64,000 bases of DNA from Candidatus Sulfotelmatobacter sp. (GCA_035504415.1 DATJRY010000013.1:62001-126000), one strand, 5' to 3'. Counted from the stretch's first letter, positions 11,635 to 20,138 are shown. The notes: a model not told the origin generated them from the sequence alone. Made by a program: numbers and translations.

Positions 11635-12059
11635 GCCGCTCCTCCGATCGCGCGGCCGACCATCTCATCGGCCAGCGCATCGACGATGCGGGCTTCTTGC
11701 GCCCGCGCCGACTGGAGCTCGGTCTCGACTTGGGCGTGCGCCTTCTGCACGATCTCCAGCGCGCGCCCTTGCGCGTCGCTGATGATCGCGTCGGTCTCCT
11801 TGCCGAAGGCCTGACGCTTCGCCGCGATCGCCTCGTCCGCGGCCAGCCGCGCTTCGTGGCGGCGTATCTCGGCCTGGCCGCGCAACGACTTCACGTCCTG
11901 ATCGAGCGCCTCGACGTCATGCTTCAAGCCGTCGATGTACGCGCGGCGACGCGCGATCGCCGCACCGACCGGCTTGAAGAAGATGACGTTCATGATCGCC
12001 AGGAAGACGATGAAGTTGACGATTTGGACGACGACCGTCCCGTCGAGAGAGAGCAGCAT
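11631..12059 (-). CDS. ATP synthase Fo b'-like subunit
   Basis: A 142-residue protein with a single N-terminal membrane helix (VVQIVNFIVFLAIMNVIFFKPV) and then a charged coiled coil. The FKPVGAAIARRRAYIDG block after the membrane helix is typical of b and b' subunits. It lies directly after atpE and overlaps atpF by four bases. Together they are best read as the two different peripheral-stalk subunits b' and b. Confidence 0.88.
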   Translation of the reverse strand: MLLSLDGTVVVQIVNFIVFLAIMNVIFFKPVGAAIARRRAYIDGLKHDVEALDQDVKSLRGQAEIRRHEARLAADEAIAAKRQAFGKETDAIISDAQGRALEIVQKAHAQVETELQSARAQEARIVDALADEMVGRAIGGAA

Positions 12060-12089
12060 ACTCTGTTCTATCCGCGCGCCGTGCGCAGG

Positions 12090-12389
12090 TTAGTGACCGG
12101 CTCCCACGAGCGGGGCGACGATCTTCTGGACGAGCGTCGGGACCGGCGCGACGACCAGCAACAGGTAGAACGCGAGGACCAGCGCGATGATCGGGAAGGC
12201 TTCCAGGACGCCGACGCCCAGGAACATGAAGGTGAAGATGTTGCCGCGGGCTTCGGGCTGGCGCGCGATCGATTCGACGGCCTTCGACGCGACGATACCG
12301 TCGCCGATGGCCGAGCCGAGGGCGACCGCCGCGACGATGATGGCGAAGCCGACGATCAGCAGGGCGACGACCAAACTCTCAGGACTCAC
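12090..12389 (-). CDS. atpE: ATP synthase Fo c subunit
   Basis: A 99-residue, two-helix c-ring subunit. Helix 1 is Gly/Ala-rich (VALGSAIGDGIVASKAVESIARQPE), the polar loop RQPE is present, and the ion-binding Glu63 lies in GVLEAFPII. The residues after Glu63 (Ala, Phe) lack the Ser-Thr sodium-ligand pattern, so it is probably proton-coupled. It has an extended N-terminus and a C-terminal tail, so it is longer than the usual 70-85 residues. Confidence 0.95.
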   Translation of the reverse strand: MSPESLVVALLIVGFAIIVAAVALGSAIGDGIVASKAVESIARQPEARGNIFTFMFLGVGVLEAFPIIALVLAFYLLLVVAPVPTLVQKIVAPLVGAGH

Positions 12390-12401
12390 GATGGACCTTT
12401 C

Positions 12402-13136
12402 TCAGTGTTCCTCGGACGTAGCCAAGGACAGATAGACGATGGCGAGGAGGGTGAACACGAACGCTTGGATCGTGCCGATGGCGAAGTTGAAGAACTCGAT
12501 CCCGATCGGCGCGAACGCGGCCGCGACCGAGACGTTGACCGGGCCGATGACGATGTTGGCGACGATCAGCGTCGCGACGACGAACAGCAGAATCTCGCCC
12601 GCGAGGATGTTGAACGCGAGGCGCATCGCGAGGACGACCGGCCGGGCGATCTCCTCGAGCAAATTGATCGGGAAGAGCAGCCAAAACGGCTGGAACAGGT
12701 GCGCGTAGGCCTTGATCCCGCTGCGGCGGATCGCCAAGAACTGGATGCCGAAGAACACGACCAGCGCGAACGCCGCCGTGGTGTTGAGATCGGCCGTCGG
12801 CGAACCGCCGAACGGCAACCCGAACGCCTTCACGAACAGCACGCCGAACTCGTTGAGGATCCAGATGAACAAGAAGATCCCGACGAAGATCGGGACGAAG
12901 CGTTCGCCTTTGGGCCCCAGCGTGCCGACCGCGAGATCGGAGAGGAACTGGATGATCCCTTCGAACGTCGCTTGCCGCTTGGTGAGGCGATTCGAACGGT
13001 ACGACGCACCGATGTACCAGAAGAACGCGAGGGCGATCGCCATCGCGACCCAGGTGGTGAGGATCGTGTCCTTATGGACCGTCCCCAGCACGGGCCACAC
13101 CCAGGTGGTGTGTTCTCCGATCTGCTCTTGGTGCAC
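12402..13136 (-). CDS. atpB: ATP synthase Fo a subunit
   Basis: A 244-residue, multi-helix a subunit. The essential arginine is Arg172 in ARPVVLAMRLAFNILAGE; other family blocks are PFWLLFPINLLEE and IQAFVFTLLAIVYLSLA. It forms the two proton half-channels against the c-ring. The GTG start shares one base with the stop of the AtpI-like gene (TAGTG), supporting co-translation with the assembly factors upstream. Confidence 0.96.
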   Translation of the reverse strand: MHQEQIGEHTTWVWPVLGTVHKDTILTTWVAMAIALAFFWYIGASYRSNRLTKRQATFEGIIQFLSDLAVGTLGPKGERFVPIFVGIFLFIWILNEFGVLFVKAFGLPFGGSPTADLNTTAAFALVVFFGIQFLAIRRSGIKAYAHLFQPFWLLFPINLLEEIARPVVLAMRLAFNILAGEILLFVVATLIVANIVIGPVNVSVAAAFAPIGIEFFNFAIGTIQAFVFTLLAIVYLSLATSEEH

Positions 13137-13579
13137 TAGTGTCCCCGTTGAATGCTGCGCCGGTACTCGAGCGCGTACAATGCCAGTGGCGTGAAGAACC
13201 CCGCGATGTACAGCCCGATCGTCCAGAACTGTCCGAGGCGAAGGGCGACTGCCACCGGGAGGATGCCGACCGCGAGAATGCGGACCTGACCGTTGAGGGT
13301 GAAGATGGCTCGGGAGCGACCGCCGCCCAGGAGCCGTTCGTTCTCGCGCATCACCAACAACATGTTCAGCACGCCGAGCGCCCCGCCCAACGCGAGCTGA
13401 AGGCTCGCGAGGGGATTCCGCAGTGCCACGAGAGCGACCAGCGGGATGAGGAAGAACGACGTCCGCACGCAGACCAGCCGCTTGCGGGCATGATATTCCC
13501 GCAGATCGGCTGATGACTCGGCGCCGCCCTCATTAGGCCCCCGTTCGGGCCTGCCCTCCTCGACGTTTCTCGCAACCAT
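13136..13579 (-). CDS. AtpI-like ATP synthase assembly protein
   Basis: The ATG at 13579 gives 147 residues. A charged N-terminal region is followed by four hydrophobic helices (TSFFLIPLVALVAL, LALGGALGVLNMLLVM, ILAVGILPVAVAL, FWTIGLYIAGFFTPLALYA). Size, topology and position immediately before atpB match the ATP synthase protein I family, which helps assemble the c-ring. Sequence similarity in this family is low, so the call rests on topology and context. The in-frame extension to 13681 overlaps the AtpZ-like gene and is not preferred. Confidence 0.8.
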   Translation of the reverse strand: MVARNVEEGRPERGPNEGGAESSADLREYHARKRLVCVRTSFFLIPLVALVALRNPLASLQLALGGALGVLNMLLVMRENERLLGGGRSRAIFTLNGQVRILAVGILPVAVALRLGQFWTIGLYIAGFFTPLALYALEYRRSIQRGH

Positions 13580-13583
13580 CCTG

Positions 13584-13769
13584 CTACCGCTGGGCCAGGA
13601 ACGGCCGGAGCGCGACGACGATCGCTGCGACGCCGGCGGCCAGTCCGACGAGCAAGCCGACGAGAGGCCACTCCTGCCCACCGGTTTGCCGTGCCAAGAT
13701 GATGCCCACCGCGAAGCCGCCGATCACCGTCGCCGCGAATGCGGCGGCGGCCGCGAGCAAGCGCGTCAC
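13584..13769 (-). CDS. AtpZ-like two-helix membrane protein
   Basis: A 61-residue protein with two membrane helices (LLAAAAAFAATVIGGFAVGII and PLVGLLVGLAAGVAAIVVAL). Small two-helix AtpZ proteins commonly precede atpI and atpB, and members have been linked to Mg/Ca uptake and synthase assembly. The GTG start overlaps the wecB stop in a GTGA, so translation is probably coupled to the glycan gene upstream. Five bases separate its stop from the AtpI-like ATG. Confidence 0.75.
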   Translation of the reverse strand: MTRLLAAAAAFAATVIGGFAVGIILARQTGGQEWPLVGLLVGLAAGVAAIVVALRPFLAQR

Positions 13770-14944
13770 GCCGCGGCGGCCGCCGGCGCGAATTCCTCGG
13801 GGGCGGGGCCGTCTCGCAGGACGTGGAGCAAGCCGGCGACGATCCGTGCCGCCGCGTGCCCGTCACCGTACGGGTTGGAGGCGCGCGCCATTGCGTTGTA
13901 GAGCGCGCCGTCGCCGAGCAGGCGGCGGGTCCAGCTCACGATGTCGTCTTCGTCGGCACCGATCAAGCGCAAGGTTCCCGCGTCGAGCCCCTCGGGCCGC
14001 TCGGTCTCGCGCCGCATGACGAGGACCGGCTTGCCGAGCGTCGGCGCTTCCTCTTGCAGGCCGCCGGAATCCGTCAGCACCAGGTGCGCGGCCGCAACGG
14101 CGGCCACGGTCGCGGCATAGTCGAGCGGCTCGACGAGCCGCACGCCCGGCACGCCGTCGAGCACGCGGTGCACGACCGGGCTGACCATCGGCGAGGGGTG
14201 TACCGGCCAGAGCACCAGCGGGCGCTCGGGCGCGGCGACGATGCGCGCGACGGCGCGCGCGATCCCTTCGATCCGCTCGTGGTTCTCGCGGCGGTGAGCG
14301 GTGACGAAGAGCAGCGGTCGCGCCGGGTCGAGTCCGCTCAGCGCGGCCGGCGCGGGCACCTGGCCGCCGCGTACGCGCGCCTCGGTTTCGAGGAACGCGT
14401 CGATGACGGTGTTGCCGGTGACCAGCACGTAGGCGTCGTCGACGCGTTCGGCCAGCAGATTCTGCTTGGCACGCGCGGTCGGCGCGAAGTGCAAGCGCGT
14501 CAGCACCCCGGTGATGCGGCGGTTCGCCTCTTCGGGAAACGGCTCGGCGGTGGTCGAGGTGCGCAGGCCCGCCTCGACGTGACCGACCGGGATGCGCTGG
14601 TAGAACGCCGCCAGCGCGGCCGCGGTCGAGGTGGTCGTGTCGCCGTGGACGAGCACGACGTCGGGGCGCGCGTCGAGCAGCGCGCGCTCCATCCCGATCA
14701 GCACGCGGGTCGTGATCTCGGTCAGCGACTGGCCGGGCGTCATCACGTCGAGATCGACGTCGGGGACGATGCCGAACAATCGCAGCACGTCGTCGAGCAT
14801 CTCGCGGTGCTGCGCGGTCACGCACACGATCGGCTCGATCGCGGGACCGGCGTTGCGCAAGGCGTGCACGACGGGGGCCATCTTGATCGTATCGGGACGC
14901 GTGCCCATCACGGCCATCACGCGCAGCGGCCGCACGGCGGCCAT
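13766..14944 (-). CDS. wecB: UDP-N-acetylglucosamine 2-epimerase, non-hydrolysing
   Basis: A 392-residue GT-B-fold enzyme. MGTRPDTIKMAPVV, VHGDTTTSTAAALAAF, HVEAGLRT, EEANRRI, VTGNTVIDA and TDSGGLQEEAPTLGKPVLVMR match the family from end to end. It interconverts UDP-GlcNAc and UDP-ManNAc for surface polysaccharide or teichuronic-type polymers. It is coupled to wecA upstream (TGATG) and to the AtpZ-like gene downstream (GTGA). The 392 residues agree with the usual 370-390. Confidence 0.95.
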   Translation of the reverse strand: MAAVRPLRVMAVMGTRPDTIKMAPVVHALRNAGPAIEPIVCVTAQHREMLDDVLRLFGIVPDVDLDVMTPGQSLTEITTRVLIGMERALLDARPDVVLVHGDTTTSTAAALAAFYQRIPVGHVEAGLRTSTTAEPFPEEANRRITGVLTRLHFAPTARAKQNLLAERVDDAYVLVTGNTVIDAFLETEARVRGGQVPAPAALSGLDPARPLLFVTAHRRENHERIEGIARAVARIVAAPERPLVLWPVHPSPMVSPVVHRVLDGVPGVRLVEPLDYAATVAAVAAAHLVLTDSGGLQEEAPTLGKPVLVMRRETERPEGLDAGTLRLIGADEDDIVSWTRRLLGDGALYNAMARASNPYGDGHAAARIVAGLLHVLRDGPAPEEFAPAAAAA

Positions 14945-15945
14945 CAGGCGAGCTTGAGGGCGTGCGCGCCGCCCGAGAGGAACAGCGCCACGACGCCCAG
15001 CGCGACGCACAGCGCGTAGATGAGCAGCACGGCTTGGCGCACGTTCAGGCCGAAGCGGAACACCAACTGGTGGTGGAAGTGCCCGCGGTCGGCCTCGTAG
15101 ATCTTCTTGCCGGCGCGCGTCCGCCGCACGATCGCGACCGCCGTGTCGACGATCGGCAAGCCGAGCACGATCAGCGGGACGAGCAGCGAGATCGTGAAGG
15201 CCTGTTTGCTGCCGCCCAAGATCGAAACGGTCGCGAAGACGTAGCCGATGAACAGCGCGCCCGAGTCGCCCAGGATGATCTTGGCCGGGTTGTAGTTGTA
15301 GGGCAGAAAGCCCAGCGCGCCGCCGACCATCGCGGCCAGGATCAGCGCGATCTCCGGGTGCCCGAGCGTCAGGTTGATGACGAGCAAGAACATCCCCGAG
15401 ATCGCGGCCAGCCCCGAGAGCAAGCCGTCGAGCCCGTCGATGAAGTTGATCGCGTTCATCATCCCGACGTACCACAGCAGCGTGAACGGGATCGCGACCC
15501 ACAGCGGCAGGTAGATCAACGCGCCGTGCGCGTGGAACGGATCGCGCACGAACCAGATGCCGAACCCGTAGAGCATGGAGACCGACGCGACGATCACCTG
15601 CGCGAGCAGCTTCATGCGCGGCGACATCCCCATCACGTCGTCCCAGATGCCGACCAGCATGATCAGCGTGCCGCCGAAGATCAGCCCGACGATGTCGTGG
15701 ACTTGGGTCAGCTCGCGCAAGTAGTGCGCGTTGATCAGGTAGCCGATCGACGAGAACAGCGCGAACGCGAAACCGAGATAGACGGCGATCCCGCCGATGC
15801 GGGGCTTGGGGACGTCGTGCATCCGGCGCTCACCGGTCTCGTCGAGCATCCCGACGGAGAGCGCGAGCCGGCGCACGTACGGTGTCGTGAACAGCGACGT
15901 CGCGAAGGCCAGCACCAGGACGGCGGCAATCAGCAGGGCGGTCAC
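14944..15945 (-). CDS. wecA: Undecaprenyl-phosphate GlcNAc-1-phosphate transferase (WecA/TagO/MraY family)
   Basis: A GTG at 15945 gives a 333-residue polytopic protein. The diagnostic loops are all present: GIWDDV, NAINFIDGLDGLLSGL, ILGDSGALFIGYVFA and the cytoplasmic RGHFHHQL histidine motif. The HFHH form and absence of MraY-specific loops favour the WecA/TagO branch, which starts a polysaccharide on undecaprenyl phosphate. The following wecB supplies UDP-ManNAc, which fits. The start overlaps the deaminase stop by GTGA. Confidence 0.93.
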   Translation of the reverse strand: MTALLIAAVLVLAFATSLFTTPYVRRLALSVGMLDETGERRMHDVPKPRIGGIAVYLGFAFALFSSIGYLINAHYLRELTQVHDIVGLIFGGTLIMLVGIWDDVMGMSPRMKLLAQVIVASVSMLYGFGIWFVRDPFHAHGALIYLPLWVAIPFTLLWYVGMMNAINFIDGLDGLLSGLAAISGMFLLVINLTLGHPEIALILAAMVGGALGFLPYNYNPAKIILGDSGALFIGYVFATVSILGGSKQAFTISLLVPLIVLGLPIVDTAVAIVRRTRAGKKIYEADRGHFHHQLVFRFGLNVRQAVLLIYALCVALGVVALFLSGGAHALKLA

Positions 15946-16508
15946 GAGATGGGGTGTTCGACGCCGGGGGTGTACGGTTCCAGGTCGACACCGGCCTCGG
16001 CCAGCAATTCTTGCGCCACCGGGTCGGGATACGGGTCGGCGTAGACGATTCGCCGCACGCCCGCGCTGATGAGCAGCTTCGAGCAGCCCGCGCACGGCTG
16101 GTGGGTGCAGTAGGCGGTCGCCCCCTCGAGGCTGACGCCGTGCAGCGCCCCCTGGACGATCGCGTTGGCCTCGGCGTGGGTCGCCCGCAGGCAGTGCCCG
16201 TCGACCATCAGGCATCCCACGTCGCTGCAGTGCGAGACGCCGCGGGGCGCCCCGTTGTAGCCGGTGGTCAGGATGCGCCGCTCGCGGGTCAGCACCGCCC
16301 CGACCATGGCCCGCGGGCAAGTCGCCCGCGTCGCCACCGTCCGCGCGATCTCCATGAAATACTCGTCCCAGCCCGGCCGCGCCGTTCCGGATACGACCCC
16401 GGTTCCGTTGGCCCGCTTCTCGTCGTGCACCGAGTTCCACGTATTCGGCATCCCGTCGGAAGCCGCCCGTCCGACGCGCTTTCTGGACCCGGGCTTGCGG
16501 TACGTCAA
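15942..16508 (-). CDS. dCMP deaminase (ComEB-like)
   Basis: A zinc-dependent cytidine/deoxycytidylate deaminase. From the TTG at 16508 it has 188 residues, with His111 and Glu113 in THAEANA and Cys139/Cys142 in QPCAGCSK as the zinc and proton-shuttle residues. The extra C/H cluster HCSDVGCL is typical of dCMP deaminases. It converts dCMP to dUMP for thymidylate synthesis. The start is uncertain: an ATG at 16451 gives 169 residues and may be the true one. Coupling with wecA (GTGA) puts it at the head of the wecA-wecB-atp run. Confidence 0.88.
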   Translation of the reverse strand: MTYRKPGSRKRVGRAASDGMPNTWNSVHDEKRANGTGVVSGTARPGWDEYFMEIARTVATRATCPRAMVGAVLTRERRILTTGYNGAPRGVSHCSDVGCLMVDGHCLRATHAEANAIVQGALHGVSLEGATAYCTHQPCAGCSKLLISAGVRRIVYADPYPDPVAQELLAEAGVDLEPYTPGVEHPIS

Positions 16509-16525
16509 CGTACCATCGCCTACTC

Positions 16526-18238
16526 CTAGGGGGTGAGTGCGAGGGCGCTCGGCGTGCCGGCGAGCGTGTAGGTCCGCGTCACGGCGGTGTAGGGCGGGTC
16601 GATCTCGACGACCGTGCCCGCGAGCGTCGCGGCAAAGAGGTTGCCGGCACCGTCGACCACCATGGCCGTGGCGGGCCGGCTGAGGTGGACGGTCGCGAAC
16701 GGCGCGTCCGTATACGGCGGCGCGAACACCGCGATCGGGTCGCCGGTGCCCGTCGCGCCGACGAACAAGTCGCCGTTTCCGGCGAGCGCCAGCGCAACCA
16801 GCCGAAGCTGGGTCGTCGTCGCGAGCAGGTTCGTACCGTCCGCCGGCGGCCCGAACTCCGTGACGTCGAGCGACCCCACGTTGCCGACGAACAGGTCACC
16901 GACCGCATCGAGCGCGAGCGAGCCCGGGTTGTTCACGCCGCTGGCGATCGTGTACGTCGTCGTGTACGGCGCTGCGAAATCGTAGACCGCGTTGAGGTCG
17001 GGCGCCGACACGAAGATGTCGCCCGCCGGATCGACGAGCAGGCCGGTGAGACTCGAGCTGGCGGTGTTCTCGGTGAGGACCGGTGCAGCGGTATACGGCG
17101 GCGCGTACTTCGTGACGTTGTTGGCCCCGCTGTTGAGCGCGTAGACGTTGAGCGCCGCGTCGACACCGACGCCGGTCACCGAGTCGGTGCCGTTCGTGAT
17201 CGAGACCGCCGGCGCGCCGGTATACGGCGGGACGATCTCCGCGACGTCGGCGCCGTCGGCAACCCACAGGTTCTTCGCGCCGTCGACCACGAGTCCGACC
17301 GGATCGGTGAGTCCGCTCGAGAGCGACGCGGTCGCCGTCGTGCTCGGCGGGACGAACTCCGCGATCTGGTCGGCCGCGCCTTCGGCGGCGAACAGCGTCT
17401 GCACGTCGTTCGTCACCGTGAAGCTCGCCGTGCAGACGGCGCCGCTGGTCTGGCAGGTCGCGTCGCCGTAGCTCGCGGTCAAGGTGAACGTCTCGACGCT
17501 GCCGTTCGTGCCGGGCGGCGTGAGCGCGAGCGTGTTCGGCGTCGTCGTCGTCGGGTTCGCGATCGTGAAGCCGCTTCCGGCGGCGGACGCGACGGTGAAC
17601 GTCGGCGCGCCGGGGCCGACGATGACGTTGCCGTCGGCGTCGAGCGCCTGCACCAGCAGCTTCTGCGCCGCGGTACCGTAGAGCGTGAAGCCGGCGCCCT
17701 GCGAGCCGTGCACCGCGTAGGCACCGCTCGCCACCGCGAGCGCGGTCGGGATGCCGTTCAGCGTGAGGGCAACCGTGTTCGTCTGTCCCTGCGCGACCGT
17801 GAAGTCGACGAGCTGGCCGGCGGAGAGCTCGTTGCCGGTCGCGTTCGCGCCGTCGTACGTCGCGAGCGACGCATCGTAACTCCCCGGAGGCAGCGTGATC
17901 GTCAGCGTGCACTGCGTGCTCGCCAGCGTCGAGGTGCAGCCGGCCGCGGTCGGCGTGAGGGCGACGGTCTGGTTCACGACGCTCGTCCCGCCCGGATCCG
18001 TCGTCACCGCGATTGTCATGCTCTGCGTCGCCGGCGACACGTAACGCGGCCCGCGCCGCGCCGCACTCGCCGCGTTCGCCTTGGGAATCGCGATCGTGAA
18101 CCGCGCTATTCCGCGCCCGTGGCCCGCGGGTTGTACGCTCGTGCCGGGGCGCGGAGCGACCGAATCGGTTCCACTCCCGGAGCACGCGGTCAGCGCGGCA
18201 CAGAAAATGATGGCCGACCATGAAAACGCGGTTCGCAT
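16526..18238 (-). CDS. Secreted lipoprotein with NHL/beta-propeller-like PPYT repeats
   Basis: A 570-residue exported protein. The signal peptide ends in the lipobox LTAC, with lipidated Cys19. Residues about 45-290 look like Ig-like or adhesin-type beta domains. From about 295 onward a blade repeats: a short strand ending in PPYT or PPST is followed by a segment such as LVVDGAKNLWVADG or LALDAVGDLFVGNVG. This is the pattern of an NHL or virginiamycin-B-lyase-like propeller of six or so blades. An AAGGGG ribosome site lies 5 bases before the ATG. The role is unknown; surface binding is plausible. Confidence 0.8.
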   Translation of the reverse strand: MRTAFSWSAIIFCAALTACSGSGTDSVAPRPGTSVQPAGHGRGIARFTIAIPKANAASAARRGPRYVSPATQSMTIAVTTDPGGTSVVNQTVALTPTAAGCTSTLASTQCTLTITLPPGSYDASLATYDGANATGNELSAGQLVDFTVAQGQTNTVALTLNGIPTALAVASGAYAVHGSQGAGFTLYGTAAQKLLVQALDADGNVIVGPGAPTFTVASAAGSGFTIANPTTTTPNTLALTPPGTNGSVETFTLTASYGDATCQTSGAVCTASFTVTNDVQTLFAAEGAADQIAEFVPPSTTATASLSSGLTDPVGLVVDGAKNLWVADGADVAEIVPPYTGAPAVSITNGTDSVTGVGVDAALNVYALNSGANNVTKYAPPYTAAPVLTENTASSSLTGLLVDPAGDIFVSAPDLNAVYDFAAPYTTTYTIASGVNNPGSLALDAVGDLFVGNVGSLDVTEFGPPADGTNLLATTTQLRLVALALAGNGDLFVGATGTGDPIAVFAPPYTDAPFATVHLSRPATAMVVDGAGNLFAATLAGTVVEIDPPYTAVTRTYTLAGTPSALALTP

Positions 18239-18390
18239 GGCCGCCCCTTCGACAAGCCGGACGACCAGCCTACGGTACGGTTACTCGTTAGCGACTTCTT
18301 TACCGCCGGCGCTGACCGGACCCGGATCGCCTGCGTCGACTCCCCCGGGTCGAGCACGCAGATGCTTGGCTGCGCCAACGAGATGCGATG

Positions 18391-18894
18391 CTACGGTGAA
18401 ACGAAGATATATTCGTTGAATGCGATTGAGCAGCCCTTGGGCAAGTGCATGAGTTTCCGACGAGCAATTCGCGAGAGCAGGCCTCTTTGCCGGCGAAGCT
18501 GACGCTGCTCGGCACTCGCCGCGACTTGCTGCTCCCTGGGCGAAAACTCGCTCGAATTTTGAAACGTGCTCACGGCGATAAGACTGTTGTCAAGACTGAC
18601 GTAGAACCACGCTGGTCGTGCAGTGCCTCTTTTGCCGACGCTGATCCTCGGCGGAACATCCAGCGTTAGACAGACACGCCGCGGGACCAATCCAGGCTTC
18701 ATGAAGCTCGTCTGAGGCATCGGGTTGAAGGTCGGCTTCCCGTGCGGGAACGGACCTGAACCAATTGCTACGGCCGAACTTCCTTCGTTGCAAAAGAGAA
18801 GAAGCGCGAGAACGGCGGCACAGGAATTCAGAAGGACCCTCAAGACGCCGCATTGCGGCCGAAGCCGAAGCCGTGGGGCCGGTATACGCGGCAC
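18391..18894 (-). CDS. Possible secreted protein, unknown function
   Basis: A 167-residue frame from a GTG at 18894; a TTG start about 18 codons later would give a more compact signal peptide. Residues about 20-42 form a hydrophobic export segment (LLNSCAAVLALLLFCNEGSSA), and the rest is mixed with SLDNSLIAVSTFQNSSEFS. GC and codon use are noticeably lower than in the neighbours, so it may be acquired or a decayed gene. It starts 21 bases after the zinc-ribbon gene. No family recognised. Confidence 0.4.
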   Translation of the reverse strand: MPRIPAPRLRLRPQCGVLRVLLNSCAAVLALLLFCNEGSSAVAIGSGPFPHGKPTFNPMPQTSFMKPGLVPRRVCLTLDVPPRISVGKRGTARPAWFYVSLDNSLIAVSTFQNSSEFSPREQQVAASAEQRQLRRQRGLLSRIARRKLMHLPKGCSIAFNEYIFVSP

Positions 18895-18915
18895 CGCGCT
18901 CTCGGGCGACGAGCT

Positions 18916-19089
18916 TTACGTCGGGCGCTCGCTGTTCCGTCCCTCGGACATCACCTTCCAGAGCGCTTCGCCGTGATCGACGACGTGCGATTCCCGGCAC
19001 CTGCCGCAGTAATACGTCCGCAGGTCACGCCCCGAAGAGGTGTCTTTCTCCTCTTGGTTCATCTCGATCCCGCACCGTGGACACTTCAT
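18916..19089 (-). CDS. Small zinc-ribbon protein
   Basis: A 57-residue frame from the ATG at 19089 to TAA. It begins MKCPRCGIEM and has a second pair at YCGRCRESH, so CPRC and CGRC can hold one zinc ion. The remainder is charged (DHGEALWKVMSEGRNSERPT). Two well-spaced CxxC pairs argue strongly against chance. It lies 47 bases downstream of upp on the same strand. Function unknown; zinc-ribbon minis of this size often bind nucleic acid or protein partners. Confidence 0.7.
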   Translation of the reverse strand: MKCPRCGIEMNQEEKDTSSGRDLRTYYCGRCRESHVVDHGEALWKVMSEGRNSERPT

Positions 19090-19136
19090 CGGACTGCCTT
19101 CGGGCTCGCGCGCCCGCGCGCCCCTGAAAAGCGGCT

Positions 19137-19793
19137 CTACGGCGTGCGCGCGCTGACCGGAACGCTGCTGGTCGAGCCGAACATCCGATCCCCGGCGTCG
19201 CCGAGGCCGGGGACGATGTAGCCGTGGTCGTTGAGCCGCTCGTCGACCGCGGCGGTGACGATGCGCACGTCGGGATGCTCGTCGCGCAGGGTCGCGATGC
19301 CTTCGGGCGCGGCGATCAAGCAGATGAACGTCGCCCGCGTCGCGCCGCGCTCGGCCAAGACCGAGAGCGCCGCCGAGCCGGAGTGGCCGGTCGCGAGCAT
19401 CGGGTCGAGTACGAACACCTCGCGCGCGGCCAGATCGTCCGGAATGTTGGCGTAGTACGGAATCGCCGCCAGCGTCTTGGGGTCGCGATAGAACCCCAGG
19501 TGCGCGACGACCGCGTCGTCGACGACGGCCAGAAATCCCGGCAACAGGCCTAGCCCGGCGCGCAAGATCGGCGCCACGACCGGCCGGCTCGCGATGCGCT
19601 GCACGCGCGCCAACTGCACCGGCGTCTGGATCTCGAGCTCGGTGAGCGGAAGCACACGCGTCGCCTCGTACGCGAGCAACTGACCCGTCTCTTCCACCAA
19701 ACGGCGGAAGACTTGCGTCGGCGTCGAGGCGTCGCGGATACGGGCCAGGCGGTCCTGGACGGCCGGATGATCGACGATCAGCGTCTCGCTCAT
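19137..19793 (-). CDS. upp: Uracil phosphoribosyltransferase
   Basis: The ATG at 19793 gives 218 residues. VPRRL-type N-terminal helices, RPVVAPILRAGLGLLPGF, FYRDPKTLAAIPYYANIP and the PRPP-binding loop VFVLDPMLATGHSGSA identify the enzyme, which makes UMP from uracil and PRPP. The C-terminal uracil-binding block GYIVPGLGDAGDRMFG is intact. An in-frame extension to 20006 antisense to the next gene is rejected. It is a single-gene salvage unit, followed by the zinc-ribbon gene. Confidence 0.95.
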   Translation of the reverse strand: MSETLIVDHPAVQDRLARIRDASTPTQVFRRLVEETGQLLAYEATRVLPLTELEIQTPVQLARVQRIASRPVVAPILRAGLGLLPGFLAVVDDAVVAHLGFYRDPKTLAAIPYYANIPDDLAAREVFVLDPMLATGHSGSAALSVLAERGATRATFICLIAAPEGIATLRDEHPDVRIVTAAVDERLNDHGYIVPGLGDAGDRMFGSTSSVPVSARTP

Positions 19794-19839
19794 CCCGCGC
19801 CGGTTCTCGAAACGCGGCGCCGGCCCTGGGCTCGGTAGA

Positions 19840-19845
19840 TATACT
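19840..19845 (+). promoter_or_regulatory. Candidate -10 box TATACT, five bases before an ATG
   Basis: TATACT ends five bases before the ATG at 19851. Transcription would then start at or next to that ATG, giving a leaderless message, or a leader of about 24 bases if the ATG at 19875 is used. No clear -35 box was seen. Confidence 0.4.
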
Positions 19846-19850
19846 GTTCG

Positions 19851-20138
19851 ATGACGGGGTACAAGTCGCGGGCCATGACCGCCTTCGACCGTCTCGACAC
19901 CGCCATCGACACCAATCTGCCCGCGACCCGCGTGCGCCGTGAGCATGGACGCACCCACTGGGTGCTGGGCGAGGACAGCTTCGAAATCGCGGCGGACGGG
20001 GCGCACCGCGCGGACCTGCGGGTGCTGCGCGGCGTATTGCGGCCGACGGTGCTCAACTACGACGTGCGGCTCGACGATCTCGACGCCTTCGTCGGCGATG
20101 TCGCCGGCGTGCTCGGCGCTGGCGCTTCCGCGGCGTAG
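19851..20138 (+). CDS. Small acidic protein of unknown function
   Basis: A 95-residue frame from the ATG at 19851; the ATG at 19875 (MTAFDRLDTAID) is an equally good start and gives 87 residues. It has no signal peptide or membrane helix. The pattern WVLGEDSFEIAADG and LRPTVLNYDVRLDDLDAFV suggests a compact alpha/beta fold. It is transcribed divergently from upp, with a TATACT box just upstream. Not recognised. Confidence 0.55.
   Translation: MTGYKSRAMTAFDRLDTAIDTNLPATRVRREHGRTHWVLGEDSFEIAADGAHRADLRVLRGVLRPTVLNYDVRLDDLDAFVGDVAGVLGAGASAA

Noticed and set aside
16449-16530. A three-codon leader peptide ahead of the dCMP deaminase
   Set aside because: An ATG with a fair AGGAG site gives only MVR before a stop. 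It is too short to separate from chance, so it is noted only as a possible reason for the unclear start.
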